In this document: in pieces, positions 1 through 12,156 of the stretch
How positions within the stretch are numbered: position 1 is the stretch's first letter
Layout of the letters: the number at the start of each line of letters is the position of its first letter
From: Diphasiastrum complanatum
Lineage: Eukaryota > Streptophyta > Lycopodiopsida > Lycopodiales > Lycopodiaceae
Direction of reading: 5' to 3'
Assembly (NCBI GenBank): GCA_029204225.1
Contig: CM055093.1
Location: forward strand, 18,749,041 to 18,813,040
DNA length: 64,000 nt
The notes under the pieces: generated by a model
What the model was told of the DNA's origin: nothing
Seen by the model: the letters and a program-made list of their open reading frames with translations, nothing else
Database searches by the model: none
Program-made: the position numbers and the translations under genes

Positions 1-6
1 TCACTC

Positions 7-1153
7 TTGATTATTGTTTCGGGAGCAATGCATGCTGGCTTATTCATTATAAATACCTATGAGCGACAAATTCCCTCTACATGTCCTGTTGCTTCTACAT
101 CACAATCATTGGAGTTGGCTGAATTGTGGCACGTAAGGTTTGGGCATCTCAATTTTGCAAGTTTGAAGAAGTTGAAGACATTTAATATGGTAGAAGACAT
201 TCCTACTATTGAGCAGCCGGAAGGGCATGTATGCGAGGGGTGCATACTTGGAAAGTTTCAAAGGAAACCTTTTCCGATTGATGAAACTATAAGGGTTCTT
301 GATAAATTTGATTTGGTTCATAGTGATGTTTGTGGTCCAATGAGGACCGAATCCATTGGAAAGTGCATTTTTTTTGTGACGACTTTTCCCGTTTTACATG
401 GATCTATCCTATGAAGGCTAAATCGAAAGTTTTTCAACGTTTCAAAGATTTTCTAGCAATGGTGGAAAATCAGTTTGGGCATTCTTTGAAGACCCTATGC
501 ACCGATCGAGGAGGGGAATACATTAAGAATACGTTCGGTGCATTTCTTCGAGAAAAGGGAATTCTACATCAAATGACAACTCCCTATATGCCTCAACAAA
601 ATGGTGTTGCCAAGCAAAAGAATCGCACACTTATGGAGATGGCCCGTTACATGCTCAAAGCAAAGGGGCTGCCTCACAAGTTTTGGGCTGAAGCGGTTAT
701 AACGGCAGCATACATAAGCAATCGTTGTCCTACTAAAGCATTGAAAGTATTAACTCCTTATGAAGTTTGGTATGAAAAGAAGCCTACAATCTCTCACTTT
801 CGTATTTTTGGTTGTATGGCTTATGCTTTTGTTCCGGATAAACTTCGTACAAAGCTGGAGGATAAAGGAGTTAAATGCATTTTTGTTGGCTATAGTAGTG
901 AAAGCAAAGGCTATAGGTTGTGTTCAATTTGAGCACTAACAAGATTATTGTTAGTCGTGATGTGCATTTTGATGAAAAGAATTCATTGGATGTGGCCCCA
1001 ACTCATATCTTGAAGGGGGACAGCCCACATAGTGTGAATGTTGAAGTTTTTCCAGATTTGGTACCATCTTCTATTGCTGAAGATAAGGGGCAACAATCAA
1101 CCAGTTTCGACCTGCCCAATGTTGTAAAAACAGAGAATGCTAGAATAGCTTAA
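7..1153 (+). pseudogene. Copia A GAG-pre-integrase and integrase, frameshifted
   Basis: Three frames in succession (about 7-390, 390-925, 920-1153) give one Copia integrase. Visible are the HHCC-type lead (LWHVRFGHLN, then CEGCILGK), the first catalytic Asp in HSDVCGPM, the second in LCTDRGGEY, and the usual C-terminal FGCMAYAFVP and CIFVGY blocks. The third catalytic residue is changed: the motif normally read as NGVAE is NGVAK here (Lys codon 612-614). Frameshifts near 390 and 925 plus this substitution argue for an inactive enzyme. The last part (920-1153) is the variable linker that normally leads into RT, cut by element B. Confidence 0.88.
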
Positions 1154-4100
1154 AATCTGGATTCAGGACCCTAGAGATGCTATTTTCAAGGACTACTTGA
1201 GCCTAACAAATCTAGGAATGAAACATGCATCTGAAATACACATAGAACAGCAAGCTGTAGATCATAAGAATGATCCTAATTCAATCCTATTTGAACTCTA
1301 TTCATTGCTATTGAATGAACCAAGATGTGGATTATTCCCTACTTGCTGGCTACATCAAATAGGTGCCTCAGATCTGAAAAATCAGATTTTGATCAGCTTC
1401 TATATGACTTCTATTCACTATGAAAGACAAAGCCTATGCAAGAGAAACCACTAACAAAAGATCCTATTCAAATCTGACAATTTATGAAAGAGATAGAATG
1501 AAAATTGAAAACCAGATCCAGCGCCCTACTCCAGATTGTTCGGTGGCTGCCCTGCTTCTAGAATAGTGGAATTTGAGTGGGAGAAGATCAGAGGAGGAGC
1601 GCCCTCCTCTATGGATCAGTTTGCAACAAATCTCATGCAAATCTGACAAGATTTAAGAGAGAAATGAATGATTTTTTCAACCAAATCTCTGATGTGATGA
1701 TATCTCATTGCTATGTGTTTGGTTCTTGGATGAAATACTGAATCCTTGCTTAGTTGGTACCTGAAGTGTTATCCCTGAGAAGTAAGTAAGGATTTTCTTG
1801 AAAGACACCAAGCTGGTTCGAAATATATTGCATCCATAAGATCTCATTGCACGCCTTTGCTGCTGCTACATATTCTGATTCACAAGAAAATTGAGCAACA
1901 ATTGATTGCTTTTTACATACCCATGAGATGGCTGTACCTGCAACTAGACAAACACATCCAGAGATGCTTTTTGAATCATCCTTCCTGGACATCCAACTTG
2001 CATCTGTATAGGTGATTATCTCTATACTCTTGTCATGGGAAAAATAAAGTCCATAGTTTATAGTATGCTTGAGATATTTCAAAACATGTTGTGCTAACTT
2101 CCAATGCTTCAAGCCCGGATTAGCATTGAACTGACTAAGGCTGAAAACTGAAAAAGCTATTTTAGGCCTAATCCAAGTTGCTAGATATATATAAGGGAAA
2201 TAAGATGCTGATAAGGAATAAGAGCCATTTGTTCTTTTTCTTCCTCGGTTGTAGGACAATCATCCTTTCATAGTATGGTTCCTGTAGGCATAAGAACCAT
2301 TTTCCCCTTACAATCCTGCATGTTAAACCTGTCAAGAAGCTTTGAAATATAGAGAGATTGATGTAGGAAATAGCTAGAGCTTTCCTTTTCAATTTGCACC
2401 CCAAGATAAACCTTGGCTCCCATATCAACAATTTCAAATATAGAGGATATTTGCTTCTTGACTATCTCCATATTTTCTATGGACCTAGTGGCAATCAATG
2501 TATCATCAACATAAACTCCAATGATTACTATTCCCCATTAAGGTACTTAGTATAAACATTTGGATCAGCATTAGTTGGAGTAAAACCAAGAAATTTCAAA
2601 CCTTCATCCTTCTTTTGGAACCAGGCCCTTGCTGATTGCTTTAGGCCATATATGCTCCCCCTTAGAGAGCAAACATAATCAGGAAACTCATGGGATGTAA
2701 ATCCCTCGGGACTGCTCCATATATAGCTCCTCTTGTAATTCTCCATAAAGGTAGGCTGTTTTTTCATCCACTAAGTGGACAATTAAACCATATTGGGCAG
2801 CAAATGCAAAAATATATCTCACACTAGAATGTTTGATAACCAGGGAAAAGGTGTCAAAGTAATCTATACCATACTTTTGAGTAAAACCTTTTGCCACCAA
2901 TCGAGCTTTGTATCGATTGATCATGTCGTCTGGTCCAAACTTGTATCGAAATATCCATTTGCACTTGATTGCTTTCCTTCCTTCAGGTAGAGGTTTGAGA
3001 TTTCATACCTTCCTTCGATGCATGGAATCTATTTCATCTTGCATGGCCAGCAGCCACTTGTCCTTTTCCTTTCCTCCTATAGCTTCCTTATAGAATTCGG
3101 GTTCTCCTGCAAAACAACATGCCTCCACGAGGTAGTTGTGTTGATTCTCCCTCATGGGTTCCTTACCAAGCCTTGAGGATCTTCGAAGTAGTTCTTCAGG
3201 TATATCTCCATGCTGAATTCTCCTTGGTCTTGCTGAGCTTCCTGGATCTTGCATGTCATCATGTAAATCTACATATGGTTCTGCACTTGGTTTAGGTACT
3301 TCAGAAACAAATGGATCATAAAAGTCGAATCCCATTTGATCTATGTTATCTAGAAATTTGTCTTCTTCAAAGATAACTTCTCTACATTCCAAAGTAGTAT
3401 TTTCTGAAGGGAAATAGACTTTGTAATAAGAAGTGCTATTTACATAACCAATAAATATACCTACTTTGGAATGTTGGTCCAGCTTTGTTCTTTTGTCCAT
3501 AGGCACAAACACGTGTGCTAGGCATCCGAAAACTCTTGCATAGCAATACTTGGCTTCCTTCCCCACCATAATTCATATGGAGATTTTGGATATGGAGAAA
3601 TTTTCAATACTCGATTGAAGAGGTAAATGGCTGCTCCAACTGCATCGGCCCAATAAGTTTTGGGAAGATGTGCATGTGCAAGCATGCACTTAGCTGCCTC
3701 CACTAGAGTCTGATTTCTTCTTTCGGCAACTCCATTATGTTGGGGAGTATAAGCTGTAGTCACCTGATGTGTAATGCCCTTTTGTCTGCAATAGTCTAGA
3801 AACTCATTAGATATGTATTCTCCTACTCCATCACACCCTAAAAGAATGAGTTTGTGTTTTGTAGTCCTTTCTGCAAAAGCTTGAAATTCTTTGAACATTT
3901 CAAATGCCTTGGATCTTTGCTTCAAGAAATACACAATACACATTCTTGTATAATCATCTATGAACGTAATGAAATATTGAGCATCATCTAAAGAAGGAAC
4001 ATTCATAGGACCACAAATATCTGTATGAACCATTTCTAAAGGCTTCTTGGCTCGAAAACCTTGCTTGTTAAAAGGAGATCTGTGCATCTTCCCTTTATAA

Positions 4101-4903
4101 CAGACATCACACTGGAGATTAGTGATTCCTTCTTGGATCTTACATCCAACAAATTGGCCTGCTGAACTTCTTTCATGAAGTGACTTCAAAGATACATGAC
4201 ATAATCTTCTATGCCATAAGAAATCTAAGTCTGACACTACATGCAACTCTTCTTTATTTGGTAAAACCTCTAAATAATAAAGGTTATTTCTTCTCCTTGC
4301 ATGAGTTACAATAGACTTTGTCTTCATGTCTAAGACTCGACATACATCCGTATCAAAGGATACCTTTAATCCTGCATCAATTACTTTAGCTACAGAAATA
4401 AGGTCTTTCATTAAGGAAGGAACATAGAGAGCTCCATTCAAAACTAACATCCCCTTGGAAGTTCTAAGTGTTAGATCCCCTATTCCCTCAACTTTATGCA
4501 TGCTACCATCTCCTAATATTACTTGCTTTTCATAAGAGATAGAAGAAAGATTTGACACAATATTTTTACTAGAAACTATATGTGAGGTGGCACCCGAGTC
4601 GAGCACCATCTCAATCTCCGAGTTAATTGAAGAGACCATATTGCATTCTTCATGCTCATGGATCATGTAGGTGCATGAAAGCTCTTCGGCTGATTTGGAT
4701 GCCTCTCCAGCTTCAAAAGTAGAGTTGTCTTCCACAACGTGTGCCTTCGACTTTCCTTTCTTCTTCCTTAGGTTTTGATCGCAATAGATGGCTGCATGAC
4801 CGGTGATCTTGCAATGGATGCATGGTATCTTTGGATTGCACCAGCACTTGGTGGGTATGTGGCCATCTTTCCCACAATAGTCGCATGTGCACCTCATCAA
4901 GTT
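1152..4903 (-). mobile_element. Copia element B, nested in Copia A
   Basis: A minus-strand Copia sequence occupies the gap in element A. It begins, in its own reading direction, at a gag zinc knuckle near 4900 and runs through protease, integrase, RT and RNase H to about 1620, followed by about 470 bp of non-coding sequence. The N-terminal gag, PBS and 5' LTR are absent, so it is truncated. Flanks at 1147-1151 (agctt) and 4900-4904 (agttt) match at 4 of 5 positions and could be a worn target-site duplication. The inserted ends do not look like TG...CA LTR ends, so the exact borders and mechanism are uncertain. Confidence 0.8.
1750..4900 (-). pseudogene. Copia B gag zinc knuckle, protease, integrase, RT, RNase H
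   Basis: Read on the minus strand from 4900. A 460-residue frame holds a CX2C-type knuckle (CDYCGKDGH), the aspartic protease site VLDSGATSHI, GAG-pre-integrase (LWHRRLCHVS, CDVCYKGK) and an integrase with HTDICGPM and an intact NGVAERRNQT. The second Asp block is altered to CDGVGEY. RT then shifts frames: [20 protein letters not shown] (2690-2924), YVDD intact in GVYVDDTLIA near 2500-2520, and RNase H YTDASW, SWVCKKQ and CESEYVAA at 1750-2259. After 1757 the RNase H tail continues in another frame (RTKHIAMRYHHIRD) to about 1620. At least four frameshifts make it a pseudogene. Confidence 0.88.
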
Positions 4904-4905
4904 TA

Positions 4906-6938
4906 GAGCCTAATGTTCAACAAGAACCGCCCGTTGTTGCTCAAAATCAGCTTGCAGGAACTGTTGGACAACAAGGACCAGTTTTGGAAGATCTTGGACA
5001 GCCAAGTGATGAAAAGACACGTGCCTCTACAAAATCAATGGACTATGCTGATTTTTCAGATTTTGCTCTTACATCTCATGGAGATATTGCGGAAGAGCCT
5101 GATTTTTATGAGCAGGCCAAGGGAGTAAAATGTTGGGAGGATGCGATGCAAGATGAGTATGACTCACTTATGAAGAACCAGATTTGGTACTTATGAAGAA
5201 CCAGATTTGGGTTCTTGTTGATCTTCCTCATGGGAAGAAGGCAATTGGTTCTAAATGGGTATACAAAATCAAGTATAAGGCAAATGGTACCATTGAAAGG
5301 TACAAGGCAAGGCTTGTTGCCAAAGGCTATGCTCAGCAAAAGGGGATTGATTATGAGGAGACTTTTTCTCCTACTGCTTGGATGACTACCGTGAGGGCAT
5401 TTGCGGCAACTTGACATAAAGACAGCATTCCTCAATGGTGATCTCAATGAGTGTACCTTCAACAACCTGCTGGTTTTTTGGTTGAAGGCCAAGAAGATAA
5501 AGTTTGTCTTCTCAAGAAAGCACTTTATGGACTGAAGCAAGCTCCGAGGATGTGGTATCAAAAGATATATGCCTACTTTTGTGATCGAGGGTTTACTAAT
5601 AGTCCTAGCGAATCTACTCGTTATGTCAAGCATACTTCAGATTATATCATCATTATTTTGCTATATGTTGATGATATTATTATTATGGGAAGTAATGACC
5701 AGCAGATTGATGCCGTAATACTTGATCTTGGTATGGTTTTTGAAACCTCAGATTTAGGGCTGTTGCATTTTTATCTTGGTCTTGAATTTGTACAAGAAGG
5801 GGTTGGAATTTTCATCTCTCAAGAACGCTACATTAGGCAGATTTTGAAGCGGTTCAAGATGGAAGATTGCAAGCTGGTTGCTACACCTACTGAGACAGGC
5901 CTGAAATTAAGTAGTCAAGGTGATGGTGAACCATTTGATATTATGAAAGATTTGGATGACATATTCATTATTGTTCTTTATGTAGATGATCTTATTATCA
6001 CAGGGTCAAATAAGTCACTAATAGAGAAGATAAAGAACAATCTTTCACAGGAGTTTGATATGAAAAATTTAGAGAGACTTCAATATTGTTTGGGTATTGA
6101 AGTTTGGAGATCAAAGGAAAGTCTTTTCATATCACAAGCAAAGTATGCAAGAGAGTTACTCAAGAAGTTTAACATGCTTGATTGTAAGTCCATTTCTACA
6201 CCATATGATCCAAGTGTAAAGCTTACAAAAGAGGAAAATTCTGAAAGTGTGAATGAAACACTTTATAGGCAGCTTGTAGGTAGTCTTATCTATCTAACGA
6301 CTACTCGACCAGACATTTCATATGCAGTGAGCATGGTGAGTCAGTTCATGTCTTTACCAAAAGTTTGTCATTGGAAAGTGGCAAAAAGGATTTTGCGTTA
6401 TGTCAAAGGGACACTCAGGTATGGCATTTATTATGGTAAAGGAACAAAAATAAAACTTGAGGGTTTTGTTGGGCAGGAAATGCAGAAGATAGAAAATCAA
6501 CTACAGGATATGCATTTAATCTTGGAACAGGAACTATATCTTGGAGTAGTAAAAAGCAACCAACAATTGCTTTATCTTCTACAGAGGCAGAGTACAGGGC
6601 TACTACATCAGCAACTTGTGAAGCAATTTGGTTACGAAGGATTCTAAAAGATCTTCATATAGAACAAGTTGAACCTACAATTCTATGGTGTGACAATCAG
6701 AGTTGTATTCAGCTTGCAAAGAATCCAGTATTTCATAGTAGGTCAAAGCATATTGAAGTTCAGCAGCATTTTATACGAGAAAAGTTACAAAGTGGTGAAG
6801 TAGAGTTGATCTACTGTGACACCAATGATCAAGTTGCAGATATCTTCACAAAAGGACTTGCTCGTGAAAAATTTGAGAAGTTCAGGACTCTCCTAGGTGT
6901 TATTGATAATCAATTATCCATTAAGGGGGAGTGTTAGA
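4906..6938 (+). pseudogene. Copia A RT and RNase H, chimeric RT with two YVDD motifs
   Basis: The first RT block (5184-5414: [29 protein letters not shown]) ends in a small deletion and frameshift before the DIKTAFLNGDL block. A 398-residue frame (5451-6647) then carries LKKALYGLKQAPRMWYQ, a first YVDD (5664-5675) and its usual downstream region to about 5935. It then enters, still in frame, a second copy of the same RT region from a visibly different sequence, with its own YVDD (5979-5990) and the following YLTTTRPDISYAVS block. RNase H continues in another frame (6456-6938: [36 protein letters not shown]) and ends at the PPT. A 23-bp direct duplication at 5166-5210 adds a local disruption. 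Confidence 0.88.
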
Positions 6939-7078
6939 ATTAATGGTTAATTGTAGAGGCCAGCCTGCATGCTAAAAGGCCTATTTCTATTTTTAGTATA
7001 GGTACCTAAGTTAGTACCAATTTTGCTAGAATAGCATAGAAATCTATTTTCGATAAGAGAATCTCTTCAATTCTAACA
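6933..7078 (+). repeat. 3' LTR of Copia A (146 bp)
   Basis: The sequence starts with TGTTAGAATT immediately after the PPT and ends with AATTCTAACA, a perfect 10-bp terminal inverted repeat with the TG...CA ends of an LTR. The 146-bp length is short but within the range for some Copia lineages. Its 5' partner lies outside the window, so LTR identity and target duplication cannot be examined. Confidence 0.75.
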
Positions 7079-8283
7079 TGGTGGATGCCTAGGAGTGGCC
7101 ATTTCTTAGCTTGATAACAAGCAAGAAATGTGGAAACATTGCTTGTTAAAAGACTCGTTCTTCAAATTCTTGGGTTCGGGAATGTTAAGTTGAGAACGTG
7201 ACAAATGCGAAGGTGGTAACATGTCCCAAAGACATGGGAACATGGCAACTTTAACACATGCATCAAAATTTTGCCTTTGTCATTATGAAGAGGTGAGCAC
7301 TTAACATAGTCCACACCTAAAGCTAGCTGGATTTGACTCTCACCAGAATAGAGCATTGCTTTCTTGCGTTGAAGCATATTGTGTTTCTGCAGGATGATCT
7401 ATACAAGATGGCTGCCAATCCAGACTCCAAACATGCAATGGCGTCGAAGTTGTAAGGCAACCAAATTATGGTTCAACTCATTGTGTTTGAACATGATTTT
7501 TTACCTGAACTACTAGCAGAGATGTCTTGGCATGTCAACCATGTGTGATTCTCAGTAGATCATAAGGACAAGAATCTCAGTAAAACACCAAAGCACATTT
7601 ATGCCACCCAAAAAAGCAGTTGAAAGTAACTTATCACAGAGGTCACATCGTGAGATGCAGGCAGAGACATCATCTATCAGATGGGCCGTGGCCCATGCAG
7701 AGCAACATGCTAGAGAAGCAGAGGCAAAAGCGACGAGGCTAAGGCCAGAAGGTTAAAGTGGCAAACCTAGGATCCAGGTCAGAAACAGGGGATAACCATG
7801 CACCATCTATTACATAGTAGAATAAAGACCTCAATAATAAGTGGTTCTAGGACACAGATTCCAACAACAGAGACAGTGCCATCACTGTCGCCGAAAGGTA
7901 CACAATAAGAGTTCGTTTGTGGTGACATGCTCTTGCCACTGTAATGAAGTTTCATTTTGCTTGAAAGGCTAAGAAAGACAGCTTCTGAGGATAACACATG
8001 TACTATCGGGGGACATTCTACCATTTGTTCTGATGATCTTACAAATTAGGAAACATGCTATGCTGGACAATCTAACAGAGAAAGTCAGTACCAATTTCTA
8101 TGACTGCAGCTTCCTTACATTCAAGCATCCTCTGCTATTGTCTGATTTGTTGTTATCAATGAGGAAGCATGTCCTGATGTACTGATTGACTAAGAGATTG
8201 GTTGCTATTAAAGTTGTTTTCCTTGACTAGTTTTCACAAGAGAAAACCAAGATAATCAACAGGCCAAGTTTGAGAATGAGTAC
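7079..8283. other. Non-coding stretch between Copia A and the TOM1-like exons
   Basis: About 1.2 kb with only short shadow frames. If the minus-strand TOM1-like gene continues beyond the window this is part of its sixth intron; otherwise it is 3' flank. I searched it by eye on the minus strand for the family's next conserved exon (glycine-rich loop and the ESKGR-type motif) and found nothing. Confidence 0.6.
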
Positions 8284-11200
8284 CAGCAAAGAAGAGCTTG
8301 GAGCCAGTTTCCAAAGTGTTGCTAGGTTTCCATATTTCAATAAGCCAAATTAGGATCTGAGGCAAAGTCAACGAAGAAACTGTAACAGATTGGTCAGCAA
8401 ATTTATGAACTTAAAAAAAATTTGGCAGAAGCTATCTAAACAACTTGCAAAGGCAAATATAAGTTTCATCTACCTGGATGACATACACAGCCGCATTTAA
8501 TGTCAAAAAGACTGGACGAAACTTGTCGGTAGGCAGATTCCTTGCCTGAAAAAGAAGTGTTTAAAATATTGATAAGAAATACATTCCAACAAGAGTATGT
8601 TACTCCCTGAAACACTCAAATTCTCTGAAACCGTCAAAACTCCTTTGTTTGCACTAATTTGGCCTTCACCCATCAGTTTCAACAAAAAAAAACTCTTACT
8701 AATCAGCATTTGGAACCTTGGTAGTTCCTTACCTGGTTATATATTTCAGCCCAAAAAAGCACCAGAAGCGCGTATGTTGAAAAGAACAAAATTCCAGGCA
8801 GGTCCAGAAGAATGGACCGAAAAACCTGTCATCACACATACAGTCCAACATTACAAGGTACAACGGAGCCACAAAGCCTTTAAAAAAGAGCAATTAAACT
8901 TACAACTCCATGAAAAACATTACCTCAGGCAATGATTGCAACTCATGACGGAAAAGAAACGTGATTGCTCGAACTGCCAAAAATTGCGTCCCAAGTAAAG
9001 ATATGCTCCAGACCACAGAAAACCCCAAACACAGCTTGCAAAGAAAAAAAGGGGGGTGGTAATTTTGATTAGGACTTTACCGCCACTGACTAAGAAGTTC
9101 AAGAAATGAAACACCTTCTGAGTTGTCCAGCCATACTCTGGTACCCGAAGTTGTATACGAATCAGTTGCACCTAACAATCAGTTTAAAAACCCAAAAGTT
9201 GCAGTTATCTATTCTGATTTCCAACAGAATGCTATGGGACAGTTAGGTCTTGATTCTAGTCAAGAACAAATATCACATAGAGCATCATAAAAACACTATA
9301 GAACAACAAATTGATGATCATATAACAATCTGCAAATTATTGTACAATTAACTAGATGAGCATGAAGTGGCTTGCAGTACCTCCTGCATAGAAAGTGTTG
9401 TGTTAATCTTCTATAAATGACTCAAGAACATTAGAATAATAAACTATCGAATGGCTGGAAGTTATCCTACTCGTACTTTTTTGAGGCCCCTTAGGGAATT
9501 CTACCAAAATAGGGCTGGTGCTGATATACCCCCTGCCACTTGGCCCCGTGGCAGGTACCAATTAGTCCTATCAAAATGAACCAAACAAAATGAACTGTGT
9601 AACAACGACTAATGGGCTCCCAGTGATTAATGGCCCGGTAATAAGGTCCTTATATATGTTTACAACTCTCGCCAAGTGAAAAAAAAAAAAGCTCTCAACG
9701 TTGGCAATACATAGGAGAAATTCATCTTTGATATGAAGACTCGTGACTATACAAATAAACCAAGAATGCCAGGTGAAGGCATCATGGTGAACATCAGAGG
9801 AGAAGAGTGCAAGAACAAGGCTGCTCCAAAAAATTTTGTATCATGCTAGTCATATGGACCAGGAATCCTACATAAGGAAATACATATGACTGTCATGGCC
9901 TAAAGAATGTGATAAAAATGTCACCTAAAGAAATTGTTAGAGATACTGAGGAACACAAAAACCGCAACAATAGATATAAACTACTGCTTGTTGACCATAG
10001 TGCTATACGAAAGGAACACGAATGTCAAAGAAATGAGTCAAGATGTAACAGATGCTTAGAGCATGGAATAAGAAGGTTATTAAAACAACGATGCCAAGAT
10101 TCTGCAAATGCACCATAAAATAGTTGTTGCATGTCAATAGGACTCTGCTATTATGCAACTGCGAAACTCTATTGCATATTAAGGAATACCAAAAAATGCC
10201 ATGCCAGTCAAACAAATCAAGAGTGCCACTTGAAGATAGTAATAGATGACACAAAATAGCCACATGTACGCCGATCAAGCTGACCTGACTAAGGGTGACA
10301 AAGGAAGGTGCAAATACTAACATTAACAGGGTATAGAAATGCATCTCAAGCTTGTGATATAGACTGGGACTGCTATATAGCAGTATGAACAAAGGATACC
10401 CAAAAAGCGCTTTAAAGCTATGAACAAATTTGACAAAGGAATAAAGTAGATGTAGAAATAGATAACTTTGGACATTTGTAACCCCCATGTTTCAAACATA
10501 CGAAATACTATACAATATCAATAGCTCTATGGAAGGGATCCACTTTCCAATTGTGTCTAAAACTTGATTTCGGATCCAAAGCCTTGGAAAGCATGTCAAA
10601 ACAATGGATGATAAGTTCAAAAGAGCATCTCCTAGAACTTTTCATGTTAAGGGGATGGAAATGCTAACCCTAATGAACATGATTGGACTAGCCCTTGTTT
10701 TGGGTCAGTAACCATGCTTGCAAAAACGGGACCTTAGTTCAACTAAGCTCAAAAGTAAGAGCATTTAACTTCTACGGCTCAAGGCTCAATAAGCATGCCA
10801 AGCCTTAAGAGAGGATTAATCTTCGAAAGGAATGACTTCCAAGGGGAACATGGACGACAATGTAGGTCTAGAGCCAATTTGCTACACGAAGTCATCCTCA
10901 GGGGTGTACATCTCCAATATGGGAGCCAAGCACTTATTGTATGGAATCTCGCTCAGAGTAGCTAAGGTCCCAGGCTCAGGGTAGCTCAGCTAACCTTCAG
11001 GTGTGTGTGCTAGCAGGCTATTGAAGTATTTGATCTAGCATGTTGGTTAATGGTGTGGAACATAGACACAAAGGATCTTGACAACCAAGTAAAATTTGAA
11101 TCTTAGCTTTCTTGATTGCTTCACTCAAATGCAACTTTAAGAAGAGGATCTACTATCTGCTTCATGCTTTGTTTCCGGCTGTTGTACAGTGATGTTAGTT

Positions 11201-11869
11201 AAAGATTGTTATATGATGGATTGTCATGTAATGGCAACTTTACTACTCATTATCAACATAATGCTCTATGTGATATTTGTATTCTTATATTGTACAAGAT
11301 TAAAATAAATAAAGTAAGATGATTTCTCGTCACAATGTCTTGCTAGTGCTGTTGACCTTTGCTAATTCATATTGACCACTAAAAAATGACATACAAGCTA
11401 GAAATGGATTTCAGGCTCTCAAATATGAAAAGCATCCTAAAAATTAGGTTTTAAAACTACTAACTTAGGGTATGGGAAATTCACTCCAACTATTGATTAT
11501 CATGAAGTATGGGCTTACCCTCGAACAGAAATAGATGCTGGCTAACGAAAGCTGTTCATCCCCATAACTTGAGCAAAACCTAGTATATGATACATTTTGC
11601 ATGTAGTGAAATGTAATCACGACGTAACACGGAACAGCACGCATTACAACAATGGATTGATAGGAGGGCCTCGGGCTTACCAGTGCAGCGATGGCAACTA
11701 AAGCGTAGGCTGCTGCCAGAGAATAGTATACCCAATCCTGCCACACCTCCGACTCATCGGCTTTATTCCACCAGCTCTCACTAATACTAGTCTGCAATTC
11801 GGCAGTGGACAAATCATCCACACCATGCAGCGAGTCCGTAACCTGACGCAATTGCAGTAGTCTCCTCAT
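8284..11869 (-). CDS. TOM1-like: TOM1/TOM3/THH1-type seven-transmembrane protein, first six exons
   Basis: Minus-strand exons: 11869-11681, 9171-9081, 8973-8924, 8825-8733, 8545-8474 and 8356-8284. All introns are GT-AG and phases agree (0,1,0,0,0,1). Together they encode 189 residues. Exon 1 has [20 protein letters not shown], then a hydrophobic helix. Exon 2 has [20 protein letters not shown]. Exon 3 has [17 protein letters not shown]. Exon 4 has [20 protein letters not shown]. Exon 5 has [13 protein letters not shown]. These match the plant TOM1/TOM3/THH1 family, integral membrane proteins of the vacuole known as host factors for tobamovirus replication. The ATG at 11869 is the first after an in-frame TAG. 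Family members are about 290 residues, so roughly the last 100 are missing. The final donor (gtactc at 8283) looks usable, so the rest may lie before base 1, beyond Copia A/B. Confidence 0.85.
9172..11680 (-). other. Intron 1 of the TOM1-like gene (2.5 kb)
   Basis: Flanked by donor gtaagc at 11680 and acceptor ...ttag before 9171 (minus-strand sense). It contains no recognisable coding or transposon sequence, only short spurious frames and a short poly-A run near 9680. First-intron expansion of this size fits a large-genome plant. Confidence 0.7.
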
Positions 11870-11999
11870 AACTGACGCTCTCAACAAAAGTCTCTACTGA
11901 ATTTGTGTCTTCGCTGCATCTCTGTTCAACAAATCTCTTCGCTGGGGATGATGATCTCTCCACCTATACTGTGCAAAAAGATAAGAAAGAAACAAAAGT

Positions 12000-12020
12000 G
12001 AGAGAGAGAGAGAGAGAGAG
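12000..12020. repeat. GA dinucleotide repeat upstream of the TOM1-like gene
   Basis: About ten GA units lie some 130 bp upstream of the TOM1-like start codon (CT repeats in the gene's sense). CT/GA tracts are common in plant 5' leaders and promoters, so this may be in the untranslated leader. Confidence 0.7.
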
Positions 12021-12156
12021 CTGGCTGCCTACTATGAAGGATGAGAGGTGTATACAAGTGTCAATTTCTACTGGAATCAGACATGCACATTGGGGCCTTT
12101 CCAAGCCCATCAATTGTTTTAATTGTGTTGTTTGGTGCCTAGCAAGATTTTTTGTG

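Larger units (their letters stand above)
1..7078 (+). mobile_element. Copia element A, interrupted by Copia B
   Basis: Plus-strand Ty1/Copia LTR retrotransposon whose 5' part lies before the window. The integrase half (7-1153) and the RT/RNase H half (4906-6938) are separated by about 3.75 kb of opposite-strand Copia. The linker after the integrase breaks off at about 1151 and resumes at about 4904. The 3' end is well defined: RNase H stops at the PPT (ttaagggggag, ending 6932), directly followed by a short LTR. Domain order (GAG-pre-integrase, integrase, RT, RNase H) is that of Copia. Several frameshifts make it non-coding. The 5' LTR cannot be seen. Confidence 0.9.

Noticed and set aside
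1590-1612. Short palindrome gaggagcgccctcctc as a terminator or element end
   Set aside because: Too short and isolated. It lies in the decayed 3' region of Copia B without supporting context.
7779-8024. 81-residue minus-strand frame as the next TOM1-like exon
   Set aside because: It lacks the family's conserved glycine-rich and basic-loop motifs and has no suitable phase-1 acceptor that I could support.
11870-11887. Extended N-terminus of the TOM1-like protein upstream of 11869
   Set aside because: The extension has no ATG (TTG only) and an in-frame TAG lies just upstream.
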